Shown piece by piece: positions 33,801-44,988 of a DNA stretch of 64,000 nucleotides (its first letter is position 1; each line of letters starts with the position of its first letter). Source of the DNA: Volvox africanus (taxonomy: Eukaryota; Chlorophyta; Chlorophyceae; Chlamydomonadales; Volvocaceae); the NCBI GenBank assembly GCA_030268105.1, contig BSDZ01000078.1, positions 3,275,001 to 3,339,000 of the forward strand, read 5' to 3'. The notes beneath the pieces are model-generated. The model was given only the letters and a program-made list of their open reading frames with translations, had not been told where the DNA came from and ran no database searches. The position numbers and the translations under genes were made by a program.

Positions 33801-36800
33801 GCACCAGTCCTATGGAGGTAGACCGCACGCGGGGTTGGGCTGAGTTTGGTTGGGGTTTGGAGGAGCAAAATTAAGGGAGCTGTGTGTGTGTCTGTTTTAG
33901 GTGAAAGAGCGTGTGTGTGTTTATCCCTCCACTCCCCCCTCCATTCCCCCTATCCTTCCAACCTCACCTTGATGTTCTCCAACCAGTTGTTGTAGGTCTT
34001 GGCGAACCGCTCCGGCAGTATGTTGATGCGGCCGTCTGCCACAGCCGCCAGCGCCGGCTCAGCCAGAGGAGCCATGCGCACGAACCACTGCTCACTGACC
34101 AGCGGCTCAATGACTTCACCGCTGCGCTGACTCCGGGGTACGCTGCGGATATGTGTGTTTGCATGCATGCGAGTGTGGAGTGGAGTGGGCCCTGGGGATT
34201 CAGGCGTCTGCAGTTTGTGTGGTGGTGGCGACCGAGGACCCACAGGAGAGCTCATACCCGGGAACTGCCCCATATGATATATTACATCATCGCATCATGA
34301 TGATTTTCATTGGGGCAGCATTCGTTGTGCTGGTCCTAAAGGATGTTGACACAATGTGATTTCTGCCAAGTGCTCTGACCCATGTCAAAGTGAAGAAATC
34401 TAACCAATCGCGAGTAAACGGCGGGAGTAACTATATATGGCTCCCACAAGGTGGCAATACCGTGAACCCGACCCTCGCTGCCTAATAGTCCCCTGCCTCT
34501 GGGTCCCCTTTCTCTGGCCCTCCACACCCCTCCCCTACTTCGTCCTACTGCACAGCCCCTCTATACACTCTTTCCCAACTTCCCTCTCCTTTCCAACATT
34601 CGGCAGTGCAAGCGTAAAAACCTGAACCACAAGAATACGCCCCTCTGTGCCAATCACATCTTAACTCCCAATCCTCAACCTCCAACTGCCTCACCGTGAC
34701 GTGTGTGGCTCCGTCTTGATCACCAGCCCCGCTGCCTCCATGTCCGCCCATAAGGCCTTCCGCGCCGTGAACCGCTCCATCCCCGCGTACTTGCCCGCTG
34801 CGGCGTTCAACGTGGCATCCTTGTTCATGATGTTAATGGTGGGCAGGGATCGCCGCTTCCCAATCTCGTAGTCGTTGATGTCATGACCTGAGGCCGCAGC
34901 ATGCACCGCACGTGTGCAGCGCCGCACGTTCACACCGTCATGGCAAGTGGGTCATCCCAACGGTCGGGGGGCCGTGGCGGGGACAGGTAGGTGGGTATGT
35001 GGAAAAGCGAAATTGGCGGTGAAAAAATACAGCAGGTAACGTACCTGGTGTTGGTGGTGAAGTGATGGTGGTGAAGTGATGGTGGTGAGGTGGTGGTGGT
35101 GAGGTGGTGGTGGTGAAGTGGTGGTGGTGAAGTGGTGGTGGTGGTTGTGACAAAGCGGAGACACACACGCGGTCAGCAGAGCTGGACGGAGATGTCCTCC
35201 GAAACATCGCAAACAGACGCAGCGGTACGGCAACTACCCAACCGGTCATTCCGCCATCCCCGCCGTCACGTGGATGCCCCCGGCCCACTGACCCCGCGTC
35301 ACTGACCCACCCGGAGTAACTTTGAGCGCTCCAGTTCCGAATTCCGGATCCACGTGCTCGTCCCCGATTATGGGGATGCGGCGGCCGCCGCTCATTGGCA
35401 CCTCACACTCACGACCGATCAGGTGCCTGCGGGGCGGGGCAGGTTGGGGCGGGGCGGGTTGGGGCGGGGGGGAGTGTCAGCAGCGCAGAGAGTAACTCCC
35501 CCCCTCGATGCCCCTTCATCATCTGACCTTACCCCCAAAACCACATGTACAAAAACGTACATTGTAGGAAAACTTACGTACGGTAAACCCAAGCTGTAGA
35601 AAACCAACACTTTAACACATCGGTTTCGCTCCCTGGGGAAACAATAATCTGTGTACGAAACCCGTCTCGTGTACGACACCATACTTGTATCGTGCGTCCT
35701 CCGGGTGCACAGCCACGGCCGTATCGCCCAGAATGGTTTCGGGGCGGGTAGTGGCGACGGGCAGGTAGTCGCCACTGGGACTGCCGGCCACCGGGTACCT
35801 GCGGATGAGCGGGTTTGGCGCGGGGTTCCAACAAGATGCGGTTGTATGGAAGCAACGGAATCGGAAGCAGATTTGTGTGAACTTACAAAACATACGGTCA
35901 CTGGTCGTACAGGTGAGCCACGGAAAGAAAGGCGGAGAAAACGTTATACTTACAATGGTCCAGGAGTGTGTAGTAAGTAAGCCGTGTGTGTGTTTATATG
36001 TACGACATGTGAGACCCGCCGTCGCCGTCTGCGTGCTGCAGGGCCCCGCGCTTGGGCCCTCAATTATGCTGATACCCCCCGGTCATGCTCCCCCCGGTCC
36101 TCACGTCCGCCGTACGTTACATGCAACTGCAGTGGCCCCCTTCCTCCTGCCCTCCCCTAATATCACGGCACTTCACTTGCTTGAAGTAGAAGAGGCTGCC
36201 CGCCTCCTCCGAATACTCCACCTCCAAATCTGACACAGCGGTTCGCAGCGCCGGACTCCAATTGACCATGTACTGCCCACGGTAGATAAGGCCCTTGGCG
36301 TGCAGCCGTACGAACGCCTCCGCAACCGCGTCTGCGTGAAGTGCGAGACAGAAGGGGTGCGGCGGGGCGGGGCGGCGAGGGACAGAAGCCTGGAGTCACA
36401 ATCTAATCGTTTACATGTTTACAAAAGTTGTGAAAGAAAGCACGACACCCTGCGACAAAGAATATATTTGGGCTATACGGATACGGCAGGATCTAAGATC
36501 GCGATGAAATTACGCAGAATTATCTGGAGTTACGCCGTACTGTTTTCCTGCCGTACACTCACCCGACAGCCCCTCGTCCAATGTGAAACGCTCCCGGCTC
36601 CAGTCGCAACTGGCACCCAAGCGGCGAAGCTGATTGGTGATGAAGCCCCCGTACCTGTACGGCATTACATGACATCATCCGTATTTCACAACTTCATCCC
36701 CAGGTACACAAGTACACTCGCTGACAGATAAACCCACAAACCCAGGAGTCGCCAAAGGGACATCATGATCTGTTGTATAGGTTCCGGAGCGGAACGGAGC

Positions 36801-37289
36801 GCTTACGTGGCCAGTCACTTCCCTTACCCCCAGCCTGTCAGGCCCCTCCACCTTGTGCCCCTCCCTCCCTGGACCCGACCTTGACCACTCTCCTTCCCTC
36901 CCTGGACTCACTCCTCTTTCCACTGCCAAACCCTCCTGGTGAACTCCTCCCGCCCCAGCTCCAACCGGTTGGTGCCCTCACGCGCCAGCATCTTCTCCAC
37001 CACACTCTGCGCAGTAAGGCCCGGGTGGCGAAGGCGGGAACGACGGACATGCAGCGTGAGCGTGGGCCGGAGGGGTCCGGGTGACATGCCACGGGGAGGA
37101 GGGGAACCATCCGGGTATGCAAACACACTTGCACACTTGCATGCGGGATGTGCCCCGACGCTGCACTGGGCACCCCGAGTTAATCCGGGACTACCCGACC
37201 TGATCCATCATCCGGCCGCCATACCACTGCGTCGCTCCACGCCCTGCCCACAGCTCCTGCCATTTTGCCCTAATTGCGGCTCTGTTCTT

Positions 37290-37321
<32 letters not shown>

Positions 37322-38981
37322 TGCTGCAACGTTACAACGTTGCCTACACCCTCCCCCCAAACAATGCCTGCCCGCCTCTTGCAGCCCCCTGCCCGGCAGC
37401 ACACACCCCGCCGCTCTCCCCCCCCCCACCTGCGTGGCGATACCGGCGTGGTCTGTCCCGGGCAGCCACAGCGCCTTTCGGCCGCTCATGCGGGCGTGGC
37501 GCGTCATGATGTCCTGCACGACGAGTGGCGGATCCGAGTGACAGGAAAAAAGACCTCGTCATCAGCTGGCTTTCATATTCCGGTAGTATTCGGTTTACCC
37601 CCCTCCCCCCTGGAGCTGTGTGTCATGCCTTCCACGGTTAACACTGCCGCGTGCCACGTCTGTGCTCTTCCCATAAGGCCCTGTCCTGGTCTTACCTGGG
37701 TGCATTCCATCTGGGATGGCGTCATCACACCCGGACCCCCCCAAAAAAACACGTTTGCGCATGAAACCCGGGTGCAGTACACGAAATTCAGTGTACGGCG
37801 CCCACCAGCCCGTGTGAGGCCGCGAGTTGGGGCAACCCCGCGTGGCACACGTGTGTGCGTGTGTATGTGTACGTTGAGAGGTTGGGACGTCCATGGCTGA
37901 CAATTCACTCTATCTGGGACCCATCGTAAGGGAATTGTCGAACCGCAGCCTGTTACACTGCCGTACTCCTGCCGTACGCCTTACCTGCAGGGTTGCAAAC
38001 ATCGCATGGCCCATGTGCAGCTTTCCGGTTACATTGGGGGGCGGCATGGGGATTGTGAAGGGCTCCCCTGGAGCTGTGATGTCCGGCTTAAAGTAGCCCC
38101 GGGACTCCCACCTGCTCCAGCGATGAGATCAAGACGGTGCGTGACACGGTGCATCAATTTAGCTACCTTGGCTAGCAAACTGATTTGTGTACTGTAGAGC
38201 GAGCAAATGCTCGAGCCGTGAGGGGCAACATGAACATGAGGTGGGAGGAACAAAATCAGGGAGAAAGAGGGAAAAGGAGAGGAAATAGAGAGGAGGAGAG
38301 GTAAACCTATTGTATGTAGGCCAAGACGCGGTTGTTAAAAACCACTTTGTGCGGTTGGCGGCGGCGACGGCGGCAGCAACAGCAGCAGCATAGCGGTGTT
38401 GAGGTGGACGGCCCCGCAAAGGAAGGGGCTGGAGAGAGAAGGCGGAAGAGGGCCTCGGGCTCGATGCACGGAAGGGGACCTAGTGGAGGGTCAGGGTAGC
38501 CGCTTCGGGTTTGGACCCACCAAGCACGCCTTCCCTTCGCCCTGCGCTAACACGGCGCGCTGACTGCTGAGACACGCCCCCTGGCCACCCTCACCATTTG
38601 TAGATACGCTCCTCGGCCGTCATGGCTTCAAAGTTCTTAGGCAGCTCGGCCCGGGAACCCCCAGTGGTGGCTGTGCTTATCTCCTCTGCAACAAGGAGCG
38701 ATAAGATCTTATGTTTTATATAAATGATACATCGAAGTTACCCTTTCAATTAATGTAACTTTCAAGTTTTTTGACAGAATGACTACTTGAGGTTGACGCA
38801 AGCCGTCGTTGCGAGCAGTGAGTTTGGGTACTTTGCAAATTGAATAAAATTCAATTACTTCTGTTTACTTACGAACAACTGCTGCATGCAGAACGGGTGC
38901 TAGTTTACGCCGTCCAAGCATCGCCGATGCGGGTCTGGTTTGCAGCCAGGCGCTTCCATTCTGACCCAGAAGACGCGCCAT
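27872..38981 (-). CDS. Valyl-tRNA synthetase, organelle-targeted, 972 residues
   Basis: Twenty-three exons, 2919 bp, every phase consistent. Minus-strand exons: 38981-38873, 38685-38595, 38111-37985, 37513-37430, 37006-36912, 36654-36563, 36331-36181, 35798-35685, 35426-35311, 34887-34695, 34142-33968, 33809-33624, 32309-32202, 31672-31562, 31249-31138, 30808-30696, 30268-30161, 29955-29842, 29580-29439, 29220-29036, 28779-28633, 28418-28275, 27973-27872. Class I signatures: [13 protein letters not shown] (HMGH 99-102), [12 protein letters not shown], and [10 protein letters not shown] with KMSKS at 592-596. The CP1 editing domain includes [19 protein letters not shown] and [16 protein letters not shown]. 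The anticodon-binding region has [21 protein letters not shown]-terminal coiled-coil arm ([18 protein letters not shown]) ends the protein. The N-terminus is basic and Arg/Ala-rich without acidic residues, as in mitochondrial or plastid transit peptides. The sequence is of bacterial type. Intron 7 uses a GC donor. Confidence 0.95.
32310..33623. repeat. ValRS intron 12 with two direct repeats
   Basis: This 1.3-kb intron holds two related blocks in the same orientation, about 32535-32660 and 33372-33490. Both carry GATGTTGTATCTCTG, TCCGCCAA, GGCCCGATCGGAAGATG and GATACCCCAGGATAC. They are about 840 bp apart, as expected of a small non-autonomous terminal-repeat element. The interior shows no clear reading frame. 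Confidence 0.6.
35049..35150 (+). repeat. (GGTGGTGAAGTG)n-type minisatellite in a ValRS intron
   Basis: Repeated GTGGTGAAGTG/GTGGTGAGGTG units in ValRS intron 9. They create open frames (His/Thr/Pro-rich on the minus strand) that are not coding. Confidence 0.8.
37289..37321 (+). repeat. (CCG)n microsatellite in a ValRS intron
   Basis: About eleven CCG units in ValRS intron 4, just upstream (in transcript sense) of the exon starting at 37006. Confidence 0.85.
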
Positions 38982-39956
38982 AAACGATTGACACTTATGA
39001 ATACGCATTCTGCTCTGTCTTCTTGAAGAATCCTGACACTGTGAACCTCCTTGCGAGGACCACGCCGGACAACGACCCAGAACACTGCTGTGCATTTCAA
39101 ATCAGCTACCTAATTTCAATTATAGCTATACTAATGGACTTGCAGCATAGCCTGTGCGATGGCACTAGTCCCTATCCTGCAGAAATGCCTGCTTGCACAA
39201 AGTTAACAGTTTAGCAAGCACCATCCATATGCCAGCCAGCGGCAGGTGACAACGTCTAGGGTGGCATGGTTAGGAATTGAAGCGATGCAGATCGTAGCAG
39301 CCCAACCGTAAAACTGGATCCGGTTGCCGTACCGACAGGAGGGTAGGACGGCTAGGCTCACGCCGGGAAATGCTCGGCTGTGTTTGCCCCCTGGCCGCGC
39401 TATAATTTCACCTGGAGCTCAAGTTGTAATCCATGGCGAGCGCGCACATTCGCCCACCGTTCCAGGAAATGCAAGTGTCTTGTAATTGCCCTGTCGCCTT
39501 GCCTGCAGACGAGCGAAAACTAGCGTGGCCGTGAAAAGCTTGGATTCACCGGCGTAACTTTCATTTTCCCCAGCGTCTCCACCCACCGAACGCCTTTCTG
39601 CTGTTGGCATACTCCATGCATTTTCGCTTGTAGCTCGACGGTCAGGCAGAGCCAGGCGTACCGGTACTACACATGAGCGCCGCTCAGGGGCAAAGGACTG
39701 GGTAAGTCCTACGCTGTTTGAGTGGATAGCTGACAGATCCATTCGGAACTATCCAGTGTTTGTTGTTTGATCTGCTTATCATTGTCCACTTTTCACGTGC
39801 ACCGCTGTTCACTGTTTCCTCCTCAGTAATTACCTCAGCATTAACCGACAACCGTTCCATTCTTGAGTTTCATTCCATACGTATTTTCCCGAGGCGATGA
39901 TGAATTGATTCGGTTTATACTTCCCTACATGAATAATAGCCCATACAATTTTACGA
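38982..39956. promoter_or_regulatory. Divergent intergenic region, ValRS / wax synthase A
   Basis: 975 bp between divergent start codons, so both promoters lie here. No further exon is supported. A definite TATA box or other known element could not be assigned. Confidence 0.4.
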
Positions 39957-42073
39957 ATGCATCCACCGTTTTGGGATACCGGCATTTCTTCTAACTGGCG
40001 TGTATTGGGAATCGCTCTGTCTTACATAGTCCTGGCCGGATGGATCAAGTACGTCGTAGGCCCTAAGTCTCTAGGTAGTGCTAGGGTAATAACAGCGCTG
40101 CCTGTTTTTGTCACCAACACCATTTGCCCATGGATTTTCAACTGGAACGAGGAATTATTGTCAAGACTATGCACCGTCTTTATTTTGTCATGGCTCTGCA
40201 ATTTTAAGGTGCGGTTTACGCCATCATCTTTGGGCGGCGAAATGACGTGGCGTTTGCGCTATCCCGTATACCTGGTTCTGCGTGAGCACATTTATTAACA
40301 TGAAATACGTCACTTTCTAAATGTGTTTACGGCATGTGATATTTCCCATGTTTCAACGCGCTTTGCAGGTTTTGGCTTTCTGTTGGGGTAGAGCACCCTT
40401 GCGGGTGAGCGAGATAGGATTCCAGCTATCATGCAGTCCCGCCCTATCCGCAGCCCTGCCGGACCTGACCCTCATCCAGCTTCTAGAGAGTTGCCTCAGC
40501 TGCATCAGATTGATATCCTTGAGGATGGATGAGAGAAGCAGTGTGATGCTGACCGGTCAAACTCCATCGCCGGGGCAGCAGTACACCCCTTGCCGAATCT
40601 TGGGTGCTTTTTATCGCCCTATAACTTCTACATTCCCTATCATGAAATAGATGTTGTTGTACATGGCCGCCTTCTCACTTGCAAGCAGAGTAGCTGTAGG
40701 GCATGCATCTGCCAGGAAACTGTGATGCCAAGTTTGACGCCTTTTCATCTAGGCTGCTGGTGCGCTAGCAACCCCAAGTCGTTTCCCTAGGAAACCGTAG
40801 TGCTGGAACTTGGCATACATCTCCATTGTAACATCTTAGTGCTAAGTCCGCGCTCCGTTGCCGAATGACGTCCGACCTGGGTCAACTGCTTTTCACGCCC
40901 GCTGCAGGAGTCCATGACAGTGCCGCAACTCGCTGCGGCCATTCTGCTGCCGCTGTTCCCCAAACCACGTAGGTATCAACTCCCACTCCCACTCCCACTC
41001 GCGCTCAAGGTTCCATGATTACTGATGTATTCATCAGAGTAATCACCGATATACTTGACAACGTAGTGATGGTGACATATACTAAGGCTAGAGTTCGTGG
41101 ACTACATTTTTACGTCCAAGTACTCTTGATAGGGGGTGTTGTCAGGAGGATCTTACCTCGTTATACAACCGGAGCCTGATGCTCTGCCCTTAAAGCCCCC
41201 GCTGCTGCCCGACCCTCCACCTGAGCTGAAACCCCAGTGTACAGGCGCGCTGTCCCGCCCTGCCCCCTGATGTCTCGAGCTGCCGCAACCCGCACCCTCA
41301 CGACCGATGCTGCCGAGTCCACACAACAGTATCCCCATCACGCACCGATACTAATCCGCTCGCATTCACACTCTTCACCCGCTCCTACTTCCCCACGCAT
41401 ACATACACATGTGCATCCGGAACCCTGGCAGCCGAGAGCTCCGGGATGGGACCCAAGGGTCGGCTCCACGATACCGCGGGTTGCGCCACCAGCCTGGCCA
41501 CACGATGGATTGCGAAAATAGGTGCGTGCGTGCATGTGTGGATGTGTGCAGGTGTTGGTGTGTGCGGGTGCGGGTTGGGGATAGGGATGGATGCGGGGGT
41601 GTGCATGCGTGTGTCGGCGGGGGGAAGGGGGGGTGCGTATGTATGTGGGTGTGTGCGGGGGGGGGAGGGAACGGAACGGAAGGGAGCGGAGAGCGGAGAG
41701 GGACCCTCCCGGACCACTTCGGGCGGCACGGGCCATATCTGAGAGCCCCCCCCATGGTCTCGCCCCCTATCTGTCTTTGTCCCCTATCCTCACTCACTTC
41801 TTCACCCTTTCTCACTCCCTTTTGCGAGGGCGGCACTGCGATGACATGCGATGACATGCGCAGCACTGCTCGGCTTTACGGTCTTCCTGATTGTCCAGTT
41901 CGGTGACTCCATGCCAACACCTGTACGACACTACACGTTCGGTGAGCTGTTGCGAGGGCGCGCACACGCTATAGGTGCTAATCGGGCGCCCAGGCGCATG
42001 TGCGTCCTGAGCCTCAGCTTTCCATTGCTGCTCCTGCTCCTGCTCCTGCTTCTGCTCCTGCTGCTGCTCCTGT

Positions 42074-42165
<92 letters not shown>

Positions 42166-43185
42166 TGTCCTTGACGCCGACTCCACCCTCCGTCCGCTCC
42201 GGCATCTTACCGATTGTTCCGACAGCCTTCGCTTTGTACGCTTTCGTGGGCTTCCTGATGGATGGGCCGGCGGCTCTGGCTCTGGAGGCGCTGGGCCTGC
42301 AGCTGATCCCGACCTTCGATCATCCGTGGCTGGTGGGTTGATGGGCTCTGGCCCTGCGGAGGCAAGGAGCGGAGGCCACCAGCGGCCATACTCGGGGGTG
42401 AAGGGGTGAAGGCACACTTAACAGTGGGTGTGTTCAAACGGACGAAGGAAAGTATATCCGGGAAATAGGTGTGTGCAAGATCTCTCCTCTCTCCTCTCTC
42501 CTCTCTCCTCTCGCCTCTCTCCTCTCTCCTCTCTCCTCTCTCCTCTCTCCTCTCGCCTCTCGCCTCTCGCCTCTCGCCTCTCGCCTCTCGCCTCTCTCCT
42601 CTCTCCTCTCTTTCGCTCTGTCATCTTGCTGCTGCGCATTTTCCCTTTTTCCTGACATCCGAACGCAGCTTTGCCCTTTTGTCCTCCTCGCCACCGACCT
42701 TCCAGAGCTCCTCTTTGGCGGACTTCTGGGGTCGGAGGTGGAACATTCCCACAGCCTCGGTGCTTCGTACGGTCGCCTACGATACGGTCATGTCCGGATC
42801 CCTCGTCAAGCCGCCGAGGTCTCACAGCAGCGGGACGGTGCCGCCATCGTCGTCGCCCGGGGCGCAGAAGACGGCGGAAGAGATCCTGGATACGCTGGTG
42901 CCTTCAGCACCAGACGATACGCCGCAGAGATCTGGGGCGCCTATGTCCCGCAAAGAGCTGCGTGGTGGCCATCACCAGAATGATCACCACCAGCACCACC
43001 AGCACATGAAAAAGCAGGGGGCGAGTTTGTTGCGACGACAATTGGCGCTGAATTGCACCTTCTTTGTCAGCGGCATTGTCCACGAGTACATCGCCTGGCT
43101 AGTCGCGGGCGAGTGAGTCCCGGTGGTGATGATGGTGGTGGCGGGGGGGAGGTGTGTGAGAAACACCTGACAGCAGCTGCCGTCT

Positions 43186-43217
<32 letters not shown>

Positions 43218-43986
43218 ACTTGGCCATCTGCCTACCGACGTCGCTCCGATTCTTTCATGTCCCAATTTCCAGGCTGCGTTTCGTTTCGTTGCCTTTGCTG
43301 CAGTGGCAAGTGGGGCTGGAAGTGGACGGTATTCTTCTGGGTCCAAGCCCCGTTGATAACACTGGAGGCCATCTCTAGCCGCCAGCTGCGCCGTCTGGGA
43401 GTGAAGATACCCCGTCCGCTGGCCATCATTATCACCCTCACTGTGCTGGAGGTGTGTGGGCTTTGCGTGCAAGAGGCCGTGCGCCAGGCTATTTAGAAAG
43501 GCAACGTCTGGACATCAAAGTGGGGTGTGGGGAAAAGAGGAGGAGCGGGTGTTCAGCTGGATGACGTAGTGCTGCCTGTCCTCCGAGTGTGTTGTGTCGC
43601 TTACTTGACCTGGTCGCCCTACAACCCTTTTTTGGGGGGTGGAGCTCGGGTGAGTGCAGCTTCCCTTTCATTCGTTTCTCGTGATATCTTTGTCCCGCTC
43701 CGAAGCACAGCAGCACCCAATCAACACTTTTATTTGGCGCTCTTGTCTCCTTAACCTTTCCCGTGCTCGTGCACCGAAACTACATCGGGAAATCCCGCCC
43801 ATGCAGTTGCTGGCGTACGACTTGTTCTTTGGTTTCGTTGATAAGGACACCGACATTGCGGCGCGGACAGTTGCGGCAGTGAGCTCCAGCTACCGCTCCC
43901 TGCTGGCACCGCTACAACCTCTGATCACCCGACTGGCTACCCGGCTGGGGCTGGGGCTGGGGCTGGGGCTGGGGCTGGGCCTGTAG
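39957..43986 (+). CDS. Wax-synthase-like membrane-bound O-acyltransferase (copy A)
   Basis: Eight exons: 39957-40208, 40369-40404, 40908-40968, 41864-41941, 42226-42332, 42706-43112, 43304-43451 and 43807-43986; 1269 bp, 422 residues, phases consistent. The N-terminus has hydrophobic helices (WRVLGIALSYIVLAGWIKYV; ITALPVFVTNTI). Family landmarks: FCWGRAPLR, FLMDGPAALALE, FWGRRWNIPTASVLRTVAYD (residues 185-204) and FFVSGIVHEYIAW with the catalytic-type His at 304. These fit the plant-type wax synthase branch of MBOAT enzymes (long-chain alcohol or sterol O-acyltransferase), acting in the ER membrane. The acyl acceptor cannot be told from sequence. The loop between the Asn and His motifs carries a long Ser/Gly and His-rich insert (HHQNDHHQHHQHMKK). 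The C-terminus is an LG repeat made by a hexanucleotide microsatellite. Introns are full of simple repeats. Confidence 0.87.
42029..42169 (+). repeat. (TGCTCC)n microsatellite in wax synthase A intron 4
   Basis: A long run of CTGCTC/CTGCTG units. It gives false open frames (Leu-, Gln/Glu- and Ala/Pro-rich) in several frames. Confidence 0.9.
42481..42612 (+). repeat. (CTCTCCT/CTCGCCT)n heptanucleotide array in wax synthase A intron 5
   Basis: A 7-bp unit, CTCTCCT or CTCGCCT, repeats about 18 times before the exon at 42706. It may act as a long pyrimidine tract. The opposite-strand Arg/Glu frame is an artefact. Confidence 0.9.
43187..43218 (+). repeat. (TGCC)n microsatellite in wax synthase A intron 6
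   Basis: About eight CCTG units upstream of the exon at 43304. Confidence 0.9.
43946..43981 (+). repeat. (GGGGCT)n microsatellite encoding the wax synthase A C-terminus
   Basis: Five or six GGGGCT units, read as Leu-Gly repeats directly before the TAG stop of wax synthase A. Copy B has no such tail. Confidence 0.9.
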
Positions 43987-44988
43987 CAGAGCTGCAGCAT
44001 CTGCACAAGCAATAGCATGGAGAGGTAGGTGCGGAAGTAGCATGGAGAGGTGCGGCAGTAGAACCCGGTAATGGAGAATATTGTTTTCGCCTTAACTGAT
44101 GCAAATGCTTGATTTGGAAAGGCGGTGGGGGTCAACATGGCCCTGGAGCCCGAAGGGAGCTACAGCAGCACCACCTGGGAGTTGGAAAAGCCAAATCCGA
44201 ATGGGGAGATAGACGACCTTAGGAAGCGGGGAAAAAGGGAAAACATCATTAACACATAACACACACAGTCACACACGCGAAGAAGAGATGCAATTGTGTC
44301 CGTTTGCCCACTTCTTGAACTGTCCACCTTGTGCTGTGTTCTGTTGCATTCTTCGCTGTATACTAGTAACCTTCGGCACAGTTAGCTTGCACAGACTGGT
44401 TTTGGAGATGAGGTTTGGATAAGCCGTGATTAGTTTTTTAAGGCTGCAGCTGTGGAAAAACAAGGAAAGCTTGCAAAATGTCGGATGTTTTTGTTTTGAT
44501 AGCGGTGGCTTCAGCGGAAGTTGTTGCCTGAAGAGTTAGTTGGATGCGGTAGGTGCGTAGATTTAGCTAGGATTTTCGTCTCTGCATGTGACCCTCGTGT
44601 TCCTTCCTATGTGCAGCGGGGACGTTTCGGAGCTGAATTCAATGGTGGACGGGTCATTTATGTTTAGCGCATGCCATCTGTTGTGGTAGGATAAGGCTGG
44701 ATGCTGTCGGCGCTCAGAACGTTAAGTTAAACACATTATCAGGTGCTGACGAGGTGTTCTCTGGTATCTCAGAGATATTGAATTGCAATGAATGGCCGCA
44801 CGTTTGCTTCTTGTCATTCCCGTCCATTCTCCACATAAGCTAAGCTGCCAAGTAGCAACGGAACGGTACACATGTACTGCAATCAGCAATCACCCCGGAT
44901 TTGGGATCCGAGTGACTCGGTGTTTTAATAAGAATTAGTACTATTGGGGGTGATTCATTCAGCATCAAGCTTCTCTAACGACGTGACC
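43987..44988. other. Spacer between the two wax synthase genes
   Basis: 1.0 kb with the 3' end of copy A and the promoter of copy B. No exon or recognisable element was seen. Confidence 0.5.

Noticed and set aside
41812..42417. Glu/Gln-repeat frame and Ala/Pro-repeat frame
   Set aside because: Created by the (TGCTCC)n microsatellite in intron 4 of wax synthase A.
42418..42983. Arg/Glu-rich frame (minus) and Ser/Leu-rich frames (plus)
   Set aside because: Created by the 7-bp CTCTCCT/CTCGCCT array in wax synthase A intron 5.
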